Source of the DNA: Oegoconia quadripuncta
Taxonomy: Eukaryota > Arthropoda > Insecta > Lepidoptera > Autostichidae
Assembly: GCA_949316235.1 (NCBI GenBank)
Contig: OX438744.1
Span: 25,097,578-25,161,577 of the forward strand
DNA: 64,000 bases
Direction of reading: 5' to 3'
How positions within the stretch are numbered: position 1 is the stretch's first letter; each line of letters starts with the position of its first letter. The position numbers were made by a program, and so were the translations under genes. Below the pieces are notes generated by a model. It worked only from the letters and a program-made list of their open reading frames with translations. It made no database searches and was not told the origin of the DNA. Positions 28,476 to 39,221 of this stretch are shown one piece after another.

Positions 28476-28764
28476 TAAGCCAATCAATTCTACAATCTTA
28501 AATCATGAGCACTCATTGACATTTCAAGAGTAAAGAGTTTTACTAATAAAAAGATTCTTTGCAAAAGTGAATAAAGTCTACGTAAAATTAAGTTTATTGC
28601 ACCCTCGTGAATAAGGTGAATAAAGTTTTTTGTAAAGTTTACTAAAAGTGTATTTAATTCACATAGGTGAATTATCTCAGGTGAATTAAGTTTACGAAGC
28701 CTATATTTTTAACCAAAATGGCCTATTCCCCAGAATTATTACTCAGTATACCACCCTTACTATT

Positions 28765-28975
28765 CGACGACCTGTTTGGTGTAGTGGTCAGAAACTCTGG
28801 CTGCTACACCAAAAGGTCGCGGGTTCGAATTCCGATCGGTGCATATGTTTGTATGATGAATACAGACATGCGTTTCCGAGTTATGGACGTTTTTCAATTA
28901 TTCGATAAGCAAGATATTCGAACCCGCGACCTTTTAATATTGCAGGCAGGGTTTGTCCTACACTGTAGGTCGTCA
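28765..28975 (+). mobile_element. SINE family 1 with an inverted second tRNA-like head
   Basis: Plus-strand head from GACGACCTGTTTGGTGTAGT to a box B with a changed core (GGTTCGAATTCC), then ATGTTTGTATGATGAATACA and GAGTTATGGACGTTTTTCAA. From 28909 a minus-strand head (TTCGAACCCGCGACCTT ... GTAGGTCGTC) follows, giving a head-to-head palindromic arrangement. Confidence 0.75.
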
Positions 28976-29233
28976 ATAGTTTGTGTCATGAGATGGGTTT
29001 AAATTCTTTATTTCAGTCTTTCTTTATGTTTAACTTTCTTTCGTAGTGCACCTGACATCGCCAAAAATACTCACCTACAGAGCATTTAATAGTAGATGAA
29101 GCACCAAGGGATAAATAATGCAGTGTCTTATGGCACCGCCAGCATATTGAATTCTGAGCGAAATGAAGGATATTGTAGTTAACAATTATGGTAAGAATCC
29201 TGAATGAAGCGAAAGATTCAAGTCTGTCCAAGG

Positions 29234-29299
29234 AAAGTAGAGCATGCTCACGGGGATAAAAGTGTCTTAACTTTTATCCCCGGGAGCATGCTCTACTTT
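29234..29299. repeat. 30-bp hairpin with a 6-base loop
   Basis: Left arm 29234-29263, loop GTCTTA, right arm 29270-29299; one mismatch in 30 pairs. Contains the palindromic core GAGCATGCTC. Not a terminator in the bacterial sense. Confidence 0.9.
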
Positions 29300-30359
29300 A
29301 CACACCTCATCATCATCATCATATCAGCCAAAATACGTTCAATTTACACACCTACTGTGAGGTTAAATAAAGAAGAAATTATAAATTTCACGGTAGAAAT
29401 CACGGATCGAAAATCACCGATTTTTTTAGATATTTAGTTCCGTGGGCAAAGGAAAGTCAATAGCTAAGACCAGCTAAGACATACCTACCGAAGTTTTTTT
29501 GCTAAATACTTTTTATAGGAATAAAGCCTCTTTGATGTGTCAAATTTTTTGGTTAAAACCTCTCTGGACCAAGGAAGCTATGCCTTGAAGAGCTTCTTTT
29601 TTCGAAACTAAAATCTAAGAGCCTTTTTTTTCGAAACTGAAAACTTTTGTTGACATTTTGGCGTTCCAAATTTAAATGTATTATTTTCCATTCAACTTCA
29701 ATAGCTTCATTTAAATTGAGAATACTTCACACATAATACATGCTCCAAATAATCGAAAGCTCTAAAAGTTTGAAGTAATTAACTAAAACGCTCACGCAAT
29801 AAAACATTTCAAAAATTGCATGTAATCCACCAAGTAAGCGTTAAAGTGACATTCCCTACATTTCACCCACACCTTCGCGACAAAGCACTCTTAAATGGGA
29901 AAGCAGATTAAAACAAACAAAATAAAGTATCCAGACGGTGCGAACAATTAGCAAGGCGAACGCGCAATAAAATAGAGCGTGTCGCGACGCGGCAGGCGTT
30001 GCGATCGCGTGCGTTGCATTCCTGCCTCCTTTGGAAGTTCGTTTAAAAATAGGCGGGAAATAAAATTGCTGCATACCGAATACCGTAGCGGAATTAAAAT
30101 ATTTAATAATACAGTTAATTGTTTTAAATTTCCAAGTAAGGTTTCCTAATTTTTCACACAAACAGACATTTTTGTTACGGGGTTAAGTCCGTATAGTTCT
30201 GTAAACCGCTTACATATACTTAAAACGATGGAAAAGGGATAGTCAAATTATTTTTTTTGCGGCCAGACAGAGAGGGCAATAATACTCTAATTTGAGCGTC
30301 GTTCTGTAAAACAGAATCAATTCAATTCTATTTAATTGAGTTCAATAAATAAACAATTC
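29300..30359. other. Intergenic DNA, nothing recognised
   Basis: A GC-richer patch at 29930-30060 contains GCGACGCGGCAGGCGTTGCG, but no exon boundaries are convincing. Confidence 0.35.
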
Positions 30360-30720
30360 CATAATCCATAGAATAGAATAGAATTTAGAATAGAATATAA
30401 TTTATTTGCTGTGAATAGGTAGGTACATAATATCATAGGTGTTACAATTATTTTTTATTTATTTTATTTTATTTTTATTTTTTTCTTAATTTTATTTATT
30501 TTACGTAAATAAGTCTCTTCTATTCATCTAAAATACAGTATAGCATGCAATTATAACTTTCAGTAATAAAATATAATTTAACAATAATATCCATTTAATT
30601 AATTATTTATTTCAATTAATTAATTCAATATCACAATGAATAAACGATTCAATAATACAATGAATAAATAAGTCAATTATCCATTAATTCAATAATACAA
30701 TGAATAAACAATTTTGTTGC
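30360..30720. repeat. AT-rich simple-sequence tract
   Basis: GAATA-type units at 30367-30400 are followed by T/A-rich low complexity. ATTCAATAATACAATGAATA recurs about three times between 30630 and 30712. Confidence 0.55.
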
Positions 30721-30756
30721 ATTATAATATTATTTCTAAAATATAGCCAACATTGA

Positions 30757-30815
30757 TTTTTTTTTTCATTAAAAACTGGTTTCGCGTTTGACTACAATCT
30801 CACCTGATGGAAATT
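30757..30815 (-). repeat. LINE tail fragment (family L2)
   Basis: T-run, CATTAAAAACTGGTTTCGCG, TTTGACTACAATCTCACCTG, ATGG. Same order as 57797-57855. Confidence 0.6.
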
Positions 30816-31292
30816 CAATGATTGATATTGAAAGACTTATACGAATAACTCTACTTCTGAATATAAACCAATTTTTGGATATCATGAACATCAAACTACA
30901 CTACTTGCAGCCGACTTTATCTACCGTAAAATACCTTATATTCTTAGTACAAAACAAGTATGAATCTGCTCATAACCTTGCGGAAACCAGCTGCCCATCA
31001 TTCGTGTTCCAGTCTCCAGGAGTAATGGTCTGGGTGCGCGTGATTAAGGACCTCGTATCGTCTGGAAGTTGCCTTGTTGGAATCAATCATCGCGAATGAC
31101 GCCAAGTCCACAGGATTTACGAGGGTATGCGTGGGAAAGCGGATGTAAGTAACTTTTTTGTAGCTATAAGAGGCTAACGTATCCTGTTGACATCTAATCC
31201 CGCTAGGGATAAAAGCTTGTGGGATGTATACGAACAATTTTGTTCCCGAGTCTTGGATGTTTATTTAAATGTATATGCATTGTTATTTTTGT

Positions 31293-31440
31293 TTTTTTTT
31301 TTTATTTTTTATATGAGATGGTGGCAAACGAGCATGCGGGTCACCTGATGGAAAGCAATCACCGCCGCCCATGGACACCCGCAACACCAAAAGGGTCACA
31401 GATTGGGAAGGTGTAGGCTCGTTTCTTGAAGGTACCAATG
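31293..31440 (-). mobile_element. LINE 3' end (family L3), short copy
   Basis: T-run then ATATGAGATGGTGGCAAACG, AGCATGCGGGTCACCTGATG, CAATCACCGCCGCCCATGGA. Lacks the segment present at 32330-32350, so it is internally deleted or differently spliced relative to the 32228 copy. Confidence 0.7.
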
Positions 31441-31447
31441 TCGTATT

Positions 31448-31560
31448 CGTTCTGGTGGTGTAGTGGATAGTGGCCCTGTCAACGAATCCCGCGATAGGTA
31501 AACGTTTGTGTGTATTGAATACGAACATTTATTCCCGAATCATAAATAATTAGTTCATAT
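31448..31560 (+). repeat. SINE family 1 fragment
   Basis: TCTGGTGGTGTAGTGGATAG (box A), CGAATCCCGCGATAGGTAAA, TGAATACGAACATTTATTCC, CGAATCATAAAT. Degraded; box B has lost its GGTT. Confidence 0.5.
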
Positions 31561-31640
31561 AGTTCCCATTGTAATATCCACGACAGGTGTAATTCCTAAA
31601 ACCTTAAGCAACAGTCTCAATACCCTACATACAATTTGTA

Positions 31641-32215
31641 ACCGCCTCCGTGGTTCAATGTAAACAATATTGGGTTTACGATTCGGGGGTCGCGGGTTCG
31701 ATCCCCAGCGGGGTACATGTTTTAAGTACTCGGTTTGGTTGGTGGTAGGGCGTTTTAAATGTCCGCCTGGCTAGCTCCACCATCTTATCTAAATCTGCCG
31801 CCAAGCAACAATGTTAATAGCATTGTTGTGTTCCGGTTGTCAGAGATAAGATAGCCAGTCCCCCAAATGTGTTTGGGTTTCCGGGTCAGTACGCTTCCAC
31901 CTTCGACCTCATCTTCACTTAATTTACGATTCGGGGGTCGCGGGTTCGATCCCCAGCGGGGTACATGTTTTAAGTACTCGGTTTGGTTGGTGGTAGGGCG
32001 TTTTAAATGTCCGCCTGGCTAGCTACCACCATCTTATCTAAATCTGCCGCCAAGCAACAATGTTAATAGCATTGTTGTGTTCCGGTTGTCAGAGATAAGA
32101 TAGCCAGTCCCCCAAATGTGTTTGGGTTTCCGGGTCAGTACGCTTCCACCTTCGACCTCATCTTCACTTAACATCAGGTGTGATTGAGGTCAAGTACCGA
32201 CCAGTTTAGCACAAA
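31641..32215 (+). mobile_element. SINE family 2, 1.9-unit tandem array
   Basis: The first unit runs from CCGCCTCCGTGGTTCAATGT to CTTCACTTAA (31922). At 31923 the sequence restarts at TTTACGATTCGGGGGTCGCG and runs to the true 3' end with CAAGTACCGACCAGTTTAGC and an A-run. The period is 248 bp. The two units share private variants such as GTGTTTGGGTTTCC, so one is a duplicate of the other. Each has a box B. Confidence 0.88.
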
Positions 32216-32227
32216 AAAAAAGACTAA

Positions 32228-32610
32228 ATGTTTTTTTTTTTATATGAGAGGGCGGCAAACGAGCATGCGGGTCACCTGATGGAAAGCAATCACCGCCGCC
32301 CATGGACACCCGCAACACCAAAAGGGTCACAGATGCGTTGCCGGCCTTTGAGGAAGGTGTAGGCTCGTTTCTTGAAGGTTCCAATATCGTACTCGTTCGG
32401 GAATACCGCTGCCGGAAGTCCGTTCCACAGGGTGGTCGTACGTGGTAAGAAGTTTCTTGAGAAACGTACAGTGGTAGACTTCCACTCATCCAGGTGATGT
32501 GGATGGAAATTTAATTTTCGGCGAGAAGTGTATCGGTTAAATTGAGCAGCGGGTATTAGCTCGAACAGTTCTTCAGAACACTCCCCATTGTCTTCAATTT
32601 AAGTACCTAT
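32228..32610 (-). mobile_element. LINE 3' end (family L3)
   Basis: The minus strand decodes to [24 protein letters not shown] sequence (here YVRPPCGTD in a shifted frame) followed by [13 protein letters not shown] and [19 protein letters not shown], then TGATTGCTTTCCATCAGGTG and an A-rich end. This is the C-terminus of a non-LTR polyprotein. 5' truncated. Confidence 0.75.
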
Positions 32611-32937
32611 TTCTTAAAATTCATCATACAACACCTTGCCGCGTGTTCATTTAGAGAAATACATATTTTCTGTTAGATTTTCCTGTAGGTATGTACCTAC
32701 TTTGCGTATTCGTATCTTCTGGATATACTTAGTTACTTATCTTAGTGAATAAACACTATCGCAACTACAAAGTAGCGTCGAGCAATCTGTTTAAAATGCA
32801 AGCGTAGATAGGCAAAGTTTATGAAATAACTATAGTTGCGCGGGCGCATCTCGCCCGGCGGCCATCATTAAAGCGTTAACAGTTACGCGTGGTGCTGCCT
32901 CAGTGAAAATTGTCAAAATCTGTAGATTTTTTAGGAT

Positions 32938-33145
32938 TGCCGGTTGTCAAAATAGGGCAAGCTCAACAACAATATTTTTGTGAATTTTACGCAGCTAGGG
33001 AAACACATAGGTGACCTGTTTAAATCTAAGATATCCTATAGGATATTTAACTATAACCATTGAAACAGTACTGTATTAATAGTCGTTGTCGAGTATTTAG
33101 TAAGGCAAGCCGGACTTTTGGGCTTATATAAAATACCGCCACTGA
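32938..33145. mobile_element. hAT-like MITE relative (CAGTGGC family)
   Basis: GTCAAAATAGGGCAAGCTC, TTTTTGTGAATTTTACGCAG, GTTTAAATCTAAGATATCC and GGCTTATATAAAATACCGCC then ACTG at the end. Homologous to 39222-39600 and 5363-5640. Confidence 0.5.
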
Positions 33146-33204
33146 AACGACTGAAGCCCAGATTTTGTGTCAATTGCGTACCACACAGTTAAAATTAAAT
33201 TTAA

Positions 33205-33312
33205 GTTGGCTATCTTATCTCTGACAACCGGAACGCAACAATGCTATTAACATTGCTGTTTGGGGGCACAATTAGATAAGAAAGTGGTAGCTAACTAGCT
33301 ACCTCGTTGTAT
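33205..33312 (-). repeat. SINE family 2 fragment, minus strand
   Basis: TGGCTATCTTATCTCTGACA, ACCGGAACGCAACAATGCTA, TTAACATTGCTG and AGTGGTAGCTAACTAGCTAC. Central part only. Confidence 0.7.
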
Positions 33313-33387
33313 ATCAATGTTAATACGCAGCCCGAGGTAGCTGGCAGCTATTTTGTCGCCAGAGATCTCAAATAAGCGCGACGTTTG

Positions 33388-33714
33388 ACCGCCTCCGTGG
33401 CTCAATGTAAACAACATTGGGTGTATGAATCGGAGGTCGCGGGTTCGATCCCCAGCGGGGTACCTGTTTAAGTACTCGGTTTGGTTGGTGGTAGGGCATT
33501 TTAAATGTCCGCCTGGCTAGCTACCACCATCTTATCTAAATCTGCCACCAAGCAGCAATGTTAATGGCATTGTTGTGTTCCGGTTGTCAGAGATAAGATA
33601 GCCAGTCCCCCAAATGTGTTGGGGTTTCCGGGTCAGTACGCTTCCACCTTCGACCTCATCTTCACTTAACATCTGGTGTGATTGAGGTCAAGTACGAACC
33701 CGTCGTGCATAAAT
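33388..33714 (+). mobile_element. SINE family 2, near full-length copy
   Basis: CCGCCTCCGTGGCTCAATGT, box B GGGTTCGATCCCC, the standard body and the end AAGTACGAACCCGTCGTGCA then TAAATG. Little diverged from the 62131-62464 copy. Confidence 0.88.
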
Positions 33715-33897
33715 GTAAAATATAAATATAGACGTAATTTATTGATAGGAAAAAAAAAACATTTTCTCCAAAAAAATCATATTTTATGTTGTAATTTTAC
33801 AATGTTATCGTATATGAAGAGATAATGTAATTAAAATTAGCGTAAACCTACTTATATATGGGACTAAAGTACACTTCAATGCGAATTCAACAATCAA

Positions 33898-34120
33898 ACT
33901 AATGTTATAAATGCGAAAGTTTGGATGTTTGTTTATTTGTTGCTCAATCACCGCGAAACGGATGAAAGGATTTGGATGAAATTTGATATATAGGTAGAAT
34001 ATAACCAGGATTAAGACATAGGATATTTTTATCCCGGTATAGTGAGTAGATCCCGCGGGATAAATACATTTCCACGATAAAGTTATTCCGCGCTAGCGAA
34101 GCCGCGGGCGGAAAGCTAGT
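33898..34120 (+). mobile_element. Helitron-like (Lep1-type) non-autonomous repeat
   Basis: ACTAATGTTATAAATGCGAA, AGTTTGGATGTTTGTTTATT, CGAAACGGATGAAAGGATTT, TAGGTAGAATATAACCAGGA and a 3' end AGCCGCGGGCGGAAAGCTAG then T. No terminal inverted repeats or target duplication, and a CTAG-type end. This matches what I remember of the lepidopteran Lep1 family, but naming is from memory. Confidence 0.6.
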
Positions 34121-34130
34121 AGGTACCAAT

Positions 34131-34520
34131 TAGCGTTGCCAGACGTCCCGTATTTCCCGGGACGTCCCGTATTTTAGGCATAATTTCAAATGTCCCGCCG
34201 GGACAGGCTCTGTCCCGTATTTCAACCATGATCGTACTAGTTGTCAACTACTTAAACTCCAACCTTATTGAAAGTGAACTGATGATTGTTTTTAATTACT
34301 ATTTTAATTGTATAGACTTTTATAAATACATAAAAATCACAAAGATTTGTTAAACGCTTCGCGTTCTTCTATTAAATATAAGAAATAAAGATAAAATATT
34401 GAAATAAATTAGTAAAATCAACCTTTTTTATTTGTCCCGGCAAAAAATGTCAAATCCCGTATTTTTTCACCATTTTGAGTATTTGTCCCTTATTGGTAAA
34501 AAAAATATCTGGCAACCCTA
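34131..34520. mobile_element. hAT-type MITE with exact 8-bp target duplication
   Basis: Starts TAGCGTTGCCAGACGTCCCG; the other end reversed is TAGGGTTGCCAGATATTTTT. Both ends are flanked by GTACCAAT (34123-34130 and 34521-34528). Subterminal CCCGTATTT / GTCCCG blocks recur in inverted order. 390 bp, no coding capacity. Inserted immediately beside the Helitron-like repeat. Confidence 0.88.
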
Positions 34521-34530
34521 GTACCAATAT

Positions 34531-35020
34531 ACGTGGGAGTCACAGCGAGTGCGAGAATTCCAAGATCAAACTTGAATTTAAGTCATAACATTTCTGCTTG
34601 CCCTAAACTTTGTATGAAAAACGATTGATAAAAGCTTATTTAGGTGAGAGCGTCCACGTGAGGTTCGCCGTTATTATTAGGAATTTATATTTAAGTAGAT
34701 ACAACATCTATTAATTCTATCACCTGGCAACACCGACCACACCATCGCAGGCGCAGCCACGGACGCGGAAAATTATTCGCCACGAGTGCGCTTCCGTGGC
34801 CGGTGTGCACTCAGCAAACTAATGCAGTAACTCAACTATGAATGTGGTTATGGGTAGGCGTGTAAAGTTGAATTCGAATTGATTTATTTATTTAGAATAT
34901 TTTGAAACTCTAAAGTTTCTATAGAACGCCGTAAATGCTCTTAATATTCGCCAGAAATTGTAAAACACAGTTTTATTTTTCGCTATTTCTCGCTCACACA
35001 GTACCTCTAGATTACTAAGG
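34531..35020. other. Intergenic DNA, nothing recognised
   Basis: A GC-richer patch around 34735-34800 is unassigned. Confidence 0.35.
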
Positions 35021-35023
35021 AGA

Positions 35024-35345
35024 TTGGTCATCTTATCTAAGACAGGTTACATAACGCTATCAATATTGCTGATTGGCTGTAGACTTCGATAAATATGGTG
35101 GCTTGTCACCTGAACATTTAAAAAACCAAAGAGAGTACTAAGCATGTACCCCACCAGCCCTTAGATTATGTAACGTCATAGGTATCGTCATCGATAACGT
35201 TAACCAATGAGAAACCGTCAAATTGCCGAGCAAGCGATGAGCCAACCAATTACATGTCAGAACGTAACCTATGACGATATCGATGAAATTATGTAATAGA
35301 ACCCCTGAAATCGAACCTGCAACCTGCATTTTGTAAACCGTACCT
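35024..35345 (-). mobile_element. Old SINE family 2 copy interrupted by a MITE
   Basis: GTCATCTTATCTAAGACAGG, TGTAGACTTCGATAAATATG and TAAGCATGTACCCC before the insertion, and GAAATCGAACCTGCAACCTG (box B region) after it at 35307. Much more diverged than the other copies. Confidence 0.7.
35164..35298. mobile_element. Novel-looking 117-bp MITE inside a SINE
   Basis: Direct repeats ATTATGTAA at both ends (about 35165-35173 and 35288-35296) enclose imperfect terminal inverted repeats: GTCATAGGTATCGTCATCGA at the left and, reversed, TTCATCGATATCGTCATAGG at the right, both continuing into (T/A)ACGTT. No coding capacity. Confidence 0.6.
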
Positions 35346-35516
35346 TGTGATGACATCGAGCACGGTGGCGGTTTAAAAAAAATGCGACAAGTAAGACCCG
35401 ATACATCTAATTCATATAGAAAAGAAATATCTTTTTTATTAGTCTCCCCTCTAGTGGATTCTAGACAGCTGTAAGCCTTTGTTCAAAAAGCAATAAAATT
35501 CTTCCGTTACCTTGTA

Positions 35517-35690
35517 TTTATTTATTTATTTATTTAACACTTTATTGTATATAAGCATACACGTCAAACAAAACAAAAAAACAGGAGAATATTAAAATAT
35601 ACAAAAGGCGAGCTTATCTCTATAAGAGATCTCTTCCAGCAAACCTCAGTAAGGAGACAAATAGAGGAGGTAACGTAAAAGTAGACAGCG
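35517..35690 (-). mobile_element. LINE 3' end with TATT tail
   Basis: TATTTATTTATTTATTTA, ACACTTTATTGTATATAAGC, ACAAAAGGCGAGCTTATCTC, TATAAGAGATCTCTTCCAGC. Reversed it reads as a 3' UTR with a polyadenylation region. Truncated. Confidence 0.55.
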
Positions 35691-35779
35691 AGTACACTTA
35701 CAAAAACAGTAGTTATAAACAAACTTACTATACATATAGAGAAAATAACAATCATGTCGATGACATACATACTTAAAAT

Positions 35780-36200
35780 TGTATGTACATAAAAGCCTCG
35801 TGTCTCTTTGTGAAAGCCAATTTTAAAAATTTTAATAAGCGTAGTGAGACTAGTGATAGACATACAAGAGCACAATACTGTAACCTATTGTATAAACCTC
35901 CTTGCCGCAAATACGTTTATGAAAATAATGTTTATAATATGTGTATAATATTGTATAACAATCTGCCTGACGAAATAAAATTAGTTAATGACAAAACGTT
36001 TAAAATTCGATTGATACAATGGCTTCAGGCAAAGTGTTTCTATGATATTAAGGAATATTTAAATTATCAGAATGCTATGTAAAGTGTCACAAATCATATT
36101 ATCTGCATGCAGATTGAATACATGATTCCTAAATTTCTTATCAGACCTTATAAACTGTATTCTGGCAAATAAAAAATTTCTTTCTTTCTTTCTTTCAATG
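35780..36200 (+). mobile_element. LINE C-terminus with (TTTC)n tail (family L4)
   Basis: Open frame to 36082 ends YNNLPDEIKLVNDKTFKIR and WLQAKCFYDIKEYLNYQNAM, the usual ending of a jockey/CR1-like RT polyprotein. It is followed by a 3' UTR and a TTTC microsatellite at 36178-36196. 5' truncated. Confidence 0.7.
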
Positions 36201-36429
36201 GTATTTTACCTCCTACCACATGACGCCCATCCACTCTTACCTTTACGTTCTCTTAAATAATACCGAGCGATATTACTGCTTGATATTCCAGCTGTGGCGC
36301 TGGGAACGGCGACGCATCTGATTAGTGCTCATTCTCACACCGCGTTGGGATGGGAACAGAGGTACGGTGTGACCATTAAGCGGTAATGTGCTTTAATGAA
36401 GTGGTTAAGACGTCAACTATTGGCCCACA

Positions 36430-36620
36430 AAGCAGGAGTGGCGTAAAATAGAAATATTAAACAGAAGAAATTGAAAAACAATCAACTTTAGAGGTGCTGT
36501 TATTTTTCTCCGAATACATCATCAAATCTTCACCAAATTTAAACGGGACAACCCTGGTGGCATTCAAATAAAAAAAAGTTGTTGAAATCGGATCACAAAA
36601 TGTGGAGGCATACATAAAAA
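36430..36620. repeat. Unclassified lepidopteran-type repeat
   Basis: TTTCTCCGAATACATCATCA, AATTTAAACGGGACAACCCT and GTTGTTGAAATCGGATCACA. I remember a similar dispersed repeat from other moths and butterflies, but only one copy is visible here. Confidence 0.35.
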
Positions 36621-36774
36621 CCACAGTTGAATTGATAATGAACTGAAGGTACGGTTGCCCTCAATCTCACTTGGTGCTAAATGACTGCCTTCAATTCATC
36701 ACACAAACATTTACCCCTCGCGAAATTCACCCTTTGTTTTTGATTACGCGGGGATATGCTTTAGGCATACCACT

Positions 36775-37510
36775 CGCCTGGGGGACGGCGAGACGGTTAT
36801 GTGGAACCCACTAAAACCCTGCGGCGACTTTCCTCGGCAGTAGGGAGGACCTGGGAACGCGTAAGAGGCTCCAGGTCCCACCCCGCCCTGCCTCCCCTTA
36901 CAAGGGGAGGCCCGTTACCAGAGGGCGACTGGCGCGCCTTCCACGGGGGGCGCTGTCGCGCCTCACATTGCGATCAGCGAGCGGTATGAAGCGCGACAGG
37001 TCCCGATGCGACGACACCCCCTCCCCGGTCGCTCCGGGGGGTGTCATGTCAAAAATTATAAAACAAAAATTATGTAAAAAGGGATATTACAAAATTTCAG
37101 ACTACATTAATGAAAGTAATCCATGGGATTAAACGGTTCCTCTACACGATATATAACATTGTTGTAACTTTTCTTGATTGTAAATGATTGATTGAAAAGA
37201 GACAAACCCTCTGAGTTTCTCGCTAGCTCTTCTCAGTAGTGATCGCGTTCCGGTAGTTTAAAAAACTGTATTGCCTACATGAATATATGATTTTCATTTC
37301 ATTTCATTTCATTTTCATTTCATTTCATTTCATCCTCTCCCGGGTCGCGTCCGACGACTACATCGACCCGAGATGTAGCCGCACGCGACCCTCGGGCGAC
37401 GTGCAGGGGGCTAGCGAGCATTGCCGTTCCCACGACGTCGCCCTCTACCGATCCCCTTCTGCAGCCTCCTTCTGGGGCATGACTGCCTCGCGAAATTCAC
37501 CCTGCTCTTG
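36775..37510. mobile_element. GC-rich element split by a LINE 3' end
   Basis: 36775-37022 and 37334-37510 are strikingly GC-rich (for example CTCCCCTTACAAGGGGAGGC and CCCGGTCGCTCCGGGGGGTG) and differ sharply from the AT-rich block between them. The two halves look like one original element, perhaps a LINE 5' region. No RT or endonuclease motif is visible. Confidence 0.5.
37023..37335 (+). mobile_element. LINE 3' end with ATTTC tail, inserted in the GC-rich element
   Basis: Begins in the last codons (KQKLCKKGYYKISDYINESN, then PWD and stop at 37130), followed by 3' UTR with CTGAGTTTCTCGCTAGCTCT, TTGCCTACATGAATATATGA and an ATTTC repeat at 37290-37333. A sister family to the 47376 element. Confidence 0.75.
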
Positions 37511-37977
37511 AAGATCCCAATGACATGAATATAGGTATATAAAATTTTATTCATTTTGGAGAGTACGAGACTGTGGTAGGTTTATAAACTGCGTTTGTAA
37601 GGATAAAGTGTAGTTAATAATATACCAAAGTATAATATTTTACTTCGCATTAGCCATCAGAAAAAGTGTGGATGCAATAGGAGATGTGTCATGACGATCC
37701 GCATCCCATTTATTCGCACTTAGCGACTTGCTCATCATTCGTAATGCGAGGTAACTATAATAATGATCCACCATCGTCTGTCATCCTAGCTTTTTATAGA
37801 GATTTTATAAACTTCTACATATAGGTGGTTCACTCCGGTGGCTATCAAACTTGAATTGCAGTGTTAGGTGCGCTTCGATCAATGAATGATTGGTGTTTTG
37901 GGGTAAATTTGGCGTTCGTCATATTCATCATGACGTCATCACAGTCTCGGGACTTATACGAAGCTGGGTAGGTGGTA

Positions 37978-38115
37978 TCATCATCATATCAGCCACAGAA
38001 TGTCAATTACTGAACATACAATAGGCCTTCTCCATAGAATTCCAGTGACTAATTGGAAGCGGCCTGCATCCAGCGGTATCCCGCGACTGAAAACCAGCGC
38101 TGTGATTCGTCACAG
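37978..38115 (+). repeat. RTE-like LINE 3' fragment
   Basis: ATCATCATCATATCAGCCAC, AGAATGTCAATTACTGAAC, ATAGGCCTTCTCCATAGAAT, GAAGCGGCCTGCATCCAGCG. Matches in outline 44360-44490 and 58260-58380. Confidence 0.55.
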
Positions 38116-38139
38116 CACGAGCTGAGTGCTAACCTATTT

Positions 38140-38684
38140 GTGCACGTCGCAACACGTGACAGCATTGTCGGGATCTTCTTCATAATTGTATTTCTATTTT
38201 AGCTATAATTTACTACTTCTTTGTTTTTGTATCGTGTTGTGGCGTTCATAATAAACTATTCTTATTCTTAAAATATTAAGCATCTAGGTGTTTATACCCT
38301 GCAGTAAGTCATTCGAGCGAGTATGTGCCACCAATCCTATATTTTACAGCAGACAGTACGGCGCCAGACTTCAATGCACACGAGCGAGACGAACGACGGT
38401 TCATTGATTAACCGACCAGTTCGGACACACCAACAAATCATTCAGTTTCCTCCCAACTAACCGCTCCTCAACCCGGCCGCGTTATTCCGATGATGTGCGT
38501 AGTCAGAGTATCAATTAACGGTGTACTTTTTCGTAAGCTTGGTGCTTGGATAAGCATAGACAATAAGTGGAGGTTATTGTATCCGATTGGTAGGAGGTTA
38601 AAGAAATCTTGCACGTGGATTATACTGACTTGGTTTAAATGATTTATCTATTGTAGAAGAAGTATTTGATGTGGGTAAAAGGAA
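38140..38684. other. Intergenic DNA, nothing recognised
   Basis: No family or exon identified. Confidence 0.35.
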
Positions 38685-38775
38685 TAGAACCAACCCGTCT
38701 TTATTCCCGTGGGTGTCGTAAAACATCTACAGATTAGCAAGTTACAAACGATGGACTCATCCTCTGTCACGTGTG
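38685..38775 (-). repeat. Dispersed repeat family D copy
   Basis: AGAACCAACCCGTCTTTATT, CCCGTGGGTGTCGTAAAACA, TCTACAGATTAGCAAG and CTCTGTCACGTGTGCATTTC. More diverged than 26305-26401. Confidence 0.6.
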
Positions 38776-39221
38776 CATTTCTATTTATTTATATTTAGAA
38801 TGTGAACTGCGGTTGTCAGTCCAGTAAGGATCCTATTATCTTAAAGCACGTGATTTTTTGCATATGTGTAGAGTACCCTGTCAGTGAATTTTTTTAATCG
38901 GTAGCTTGCTTTAGATATAGCATAGGTATTTAATAATAAAACATAGACTATTTGATTAAAATTACCACTGTGAATTGATTGCGTCGGAGAATATACTTAG
39001 AACTTCTGTAACTATGTATTTACAAAAAAAATCGATCAATAAGTACTTTATATTTATGAAAAAGCAGCTGTTTATTATTTTTTTTGAAAATTGTTTTAGG
39101 AGATCTTAGCGTCTTTTGCAAGCAATGCAATGAAGGTTCCAGCTGTTCCGTATATTTCGTTAGATACCTACTTAGCTTCGAAAGAAATGGTTAATTTTGT
39201 TTTAGAATTAACTATATGCAG

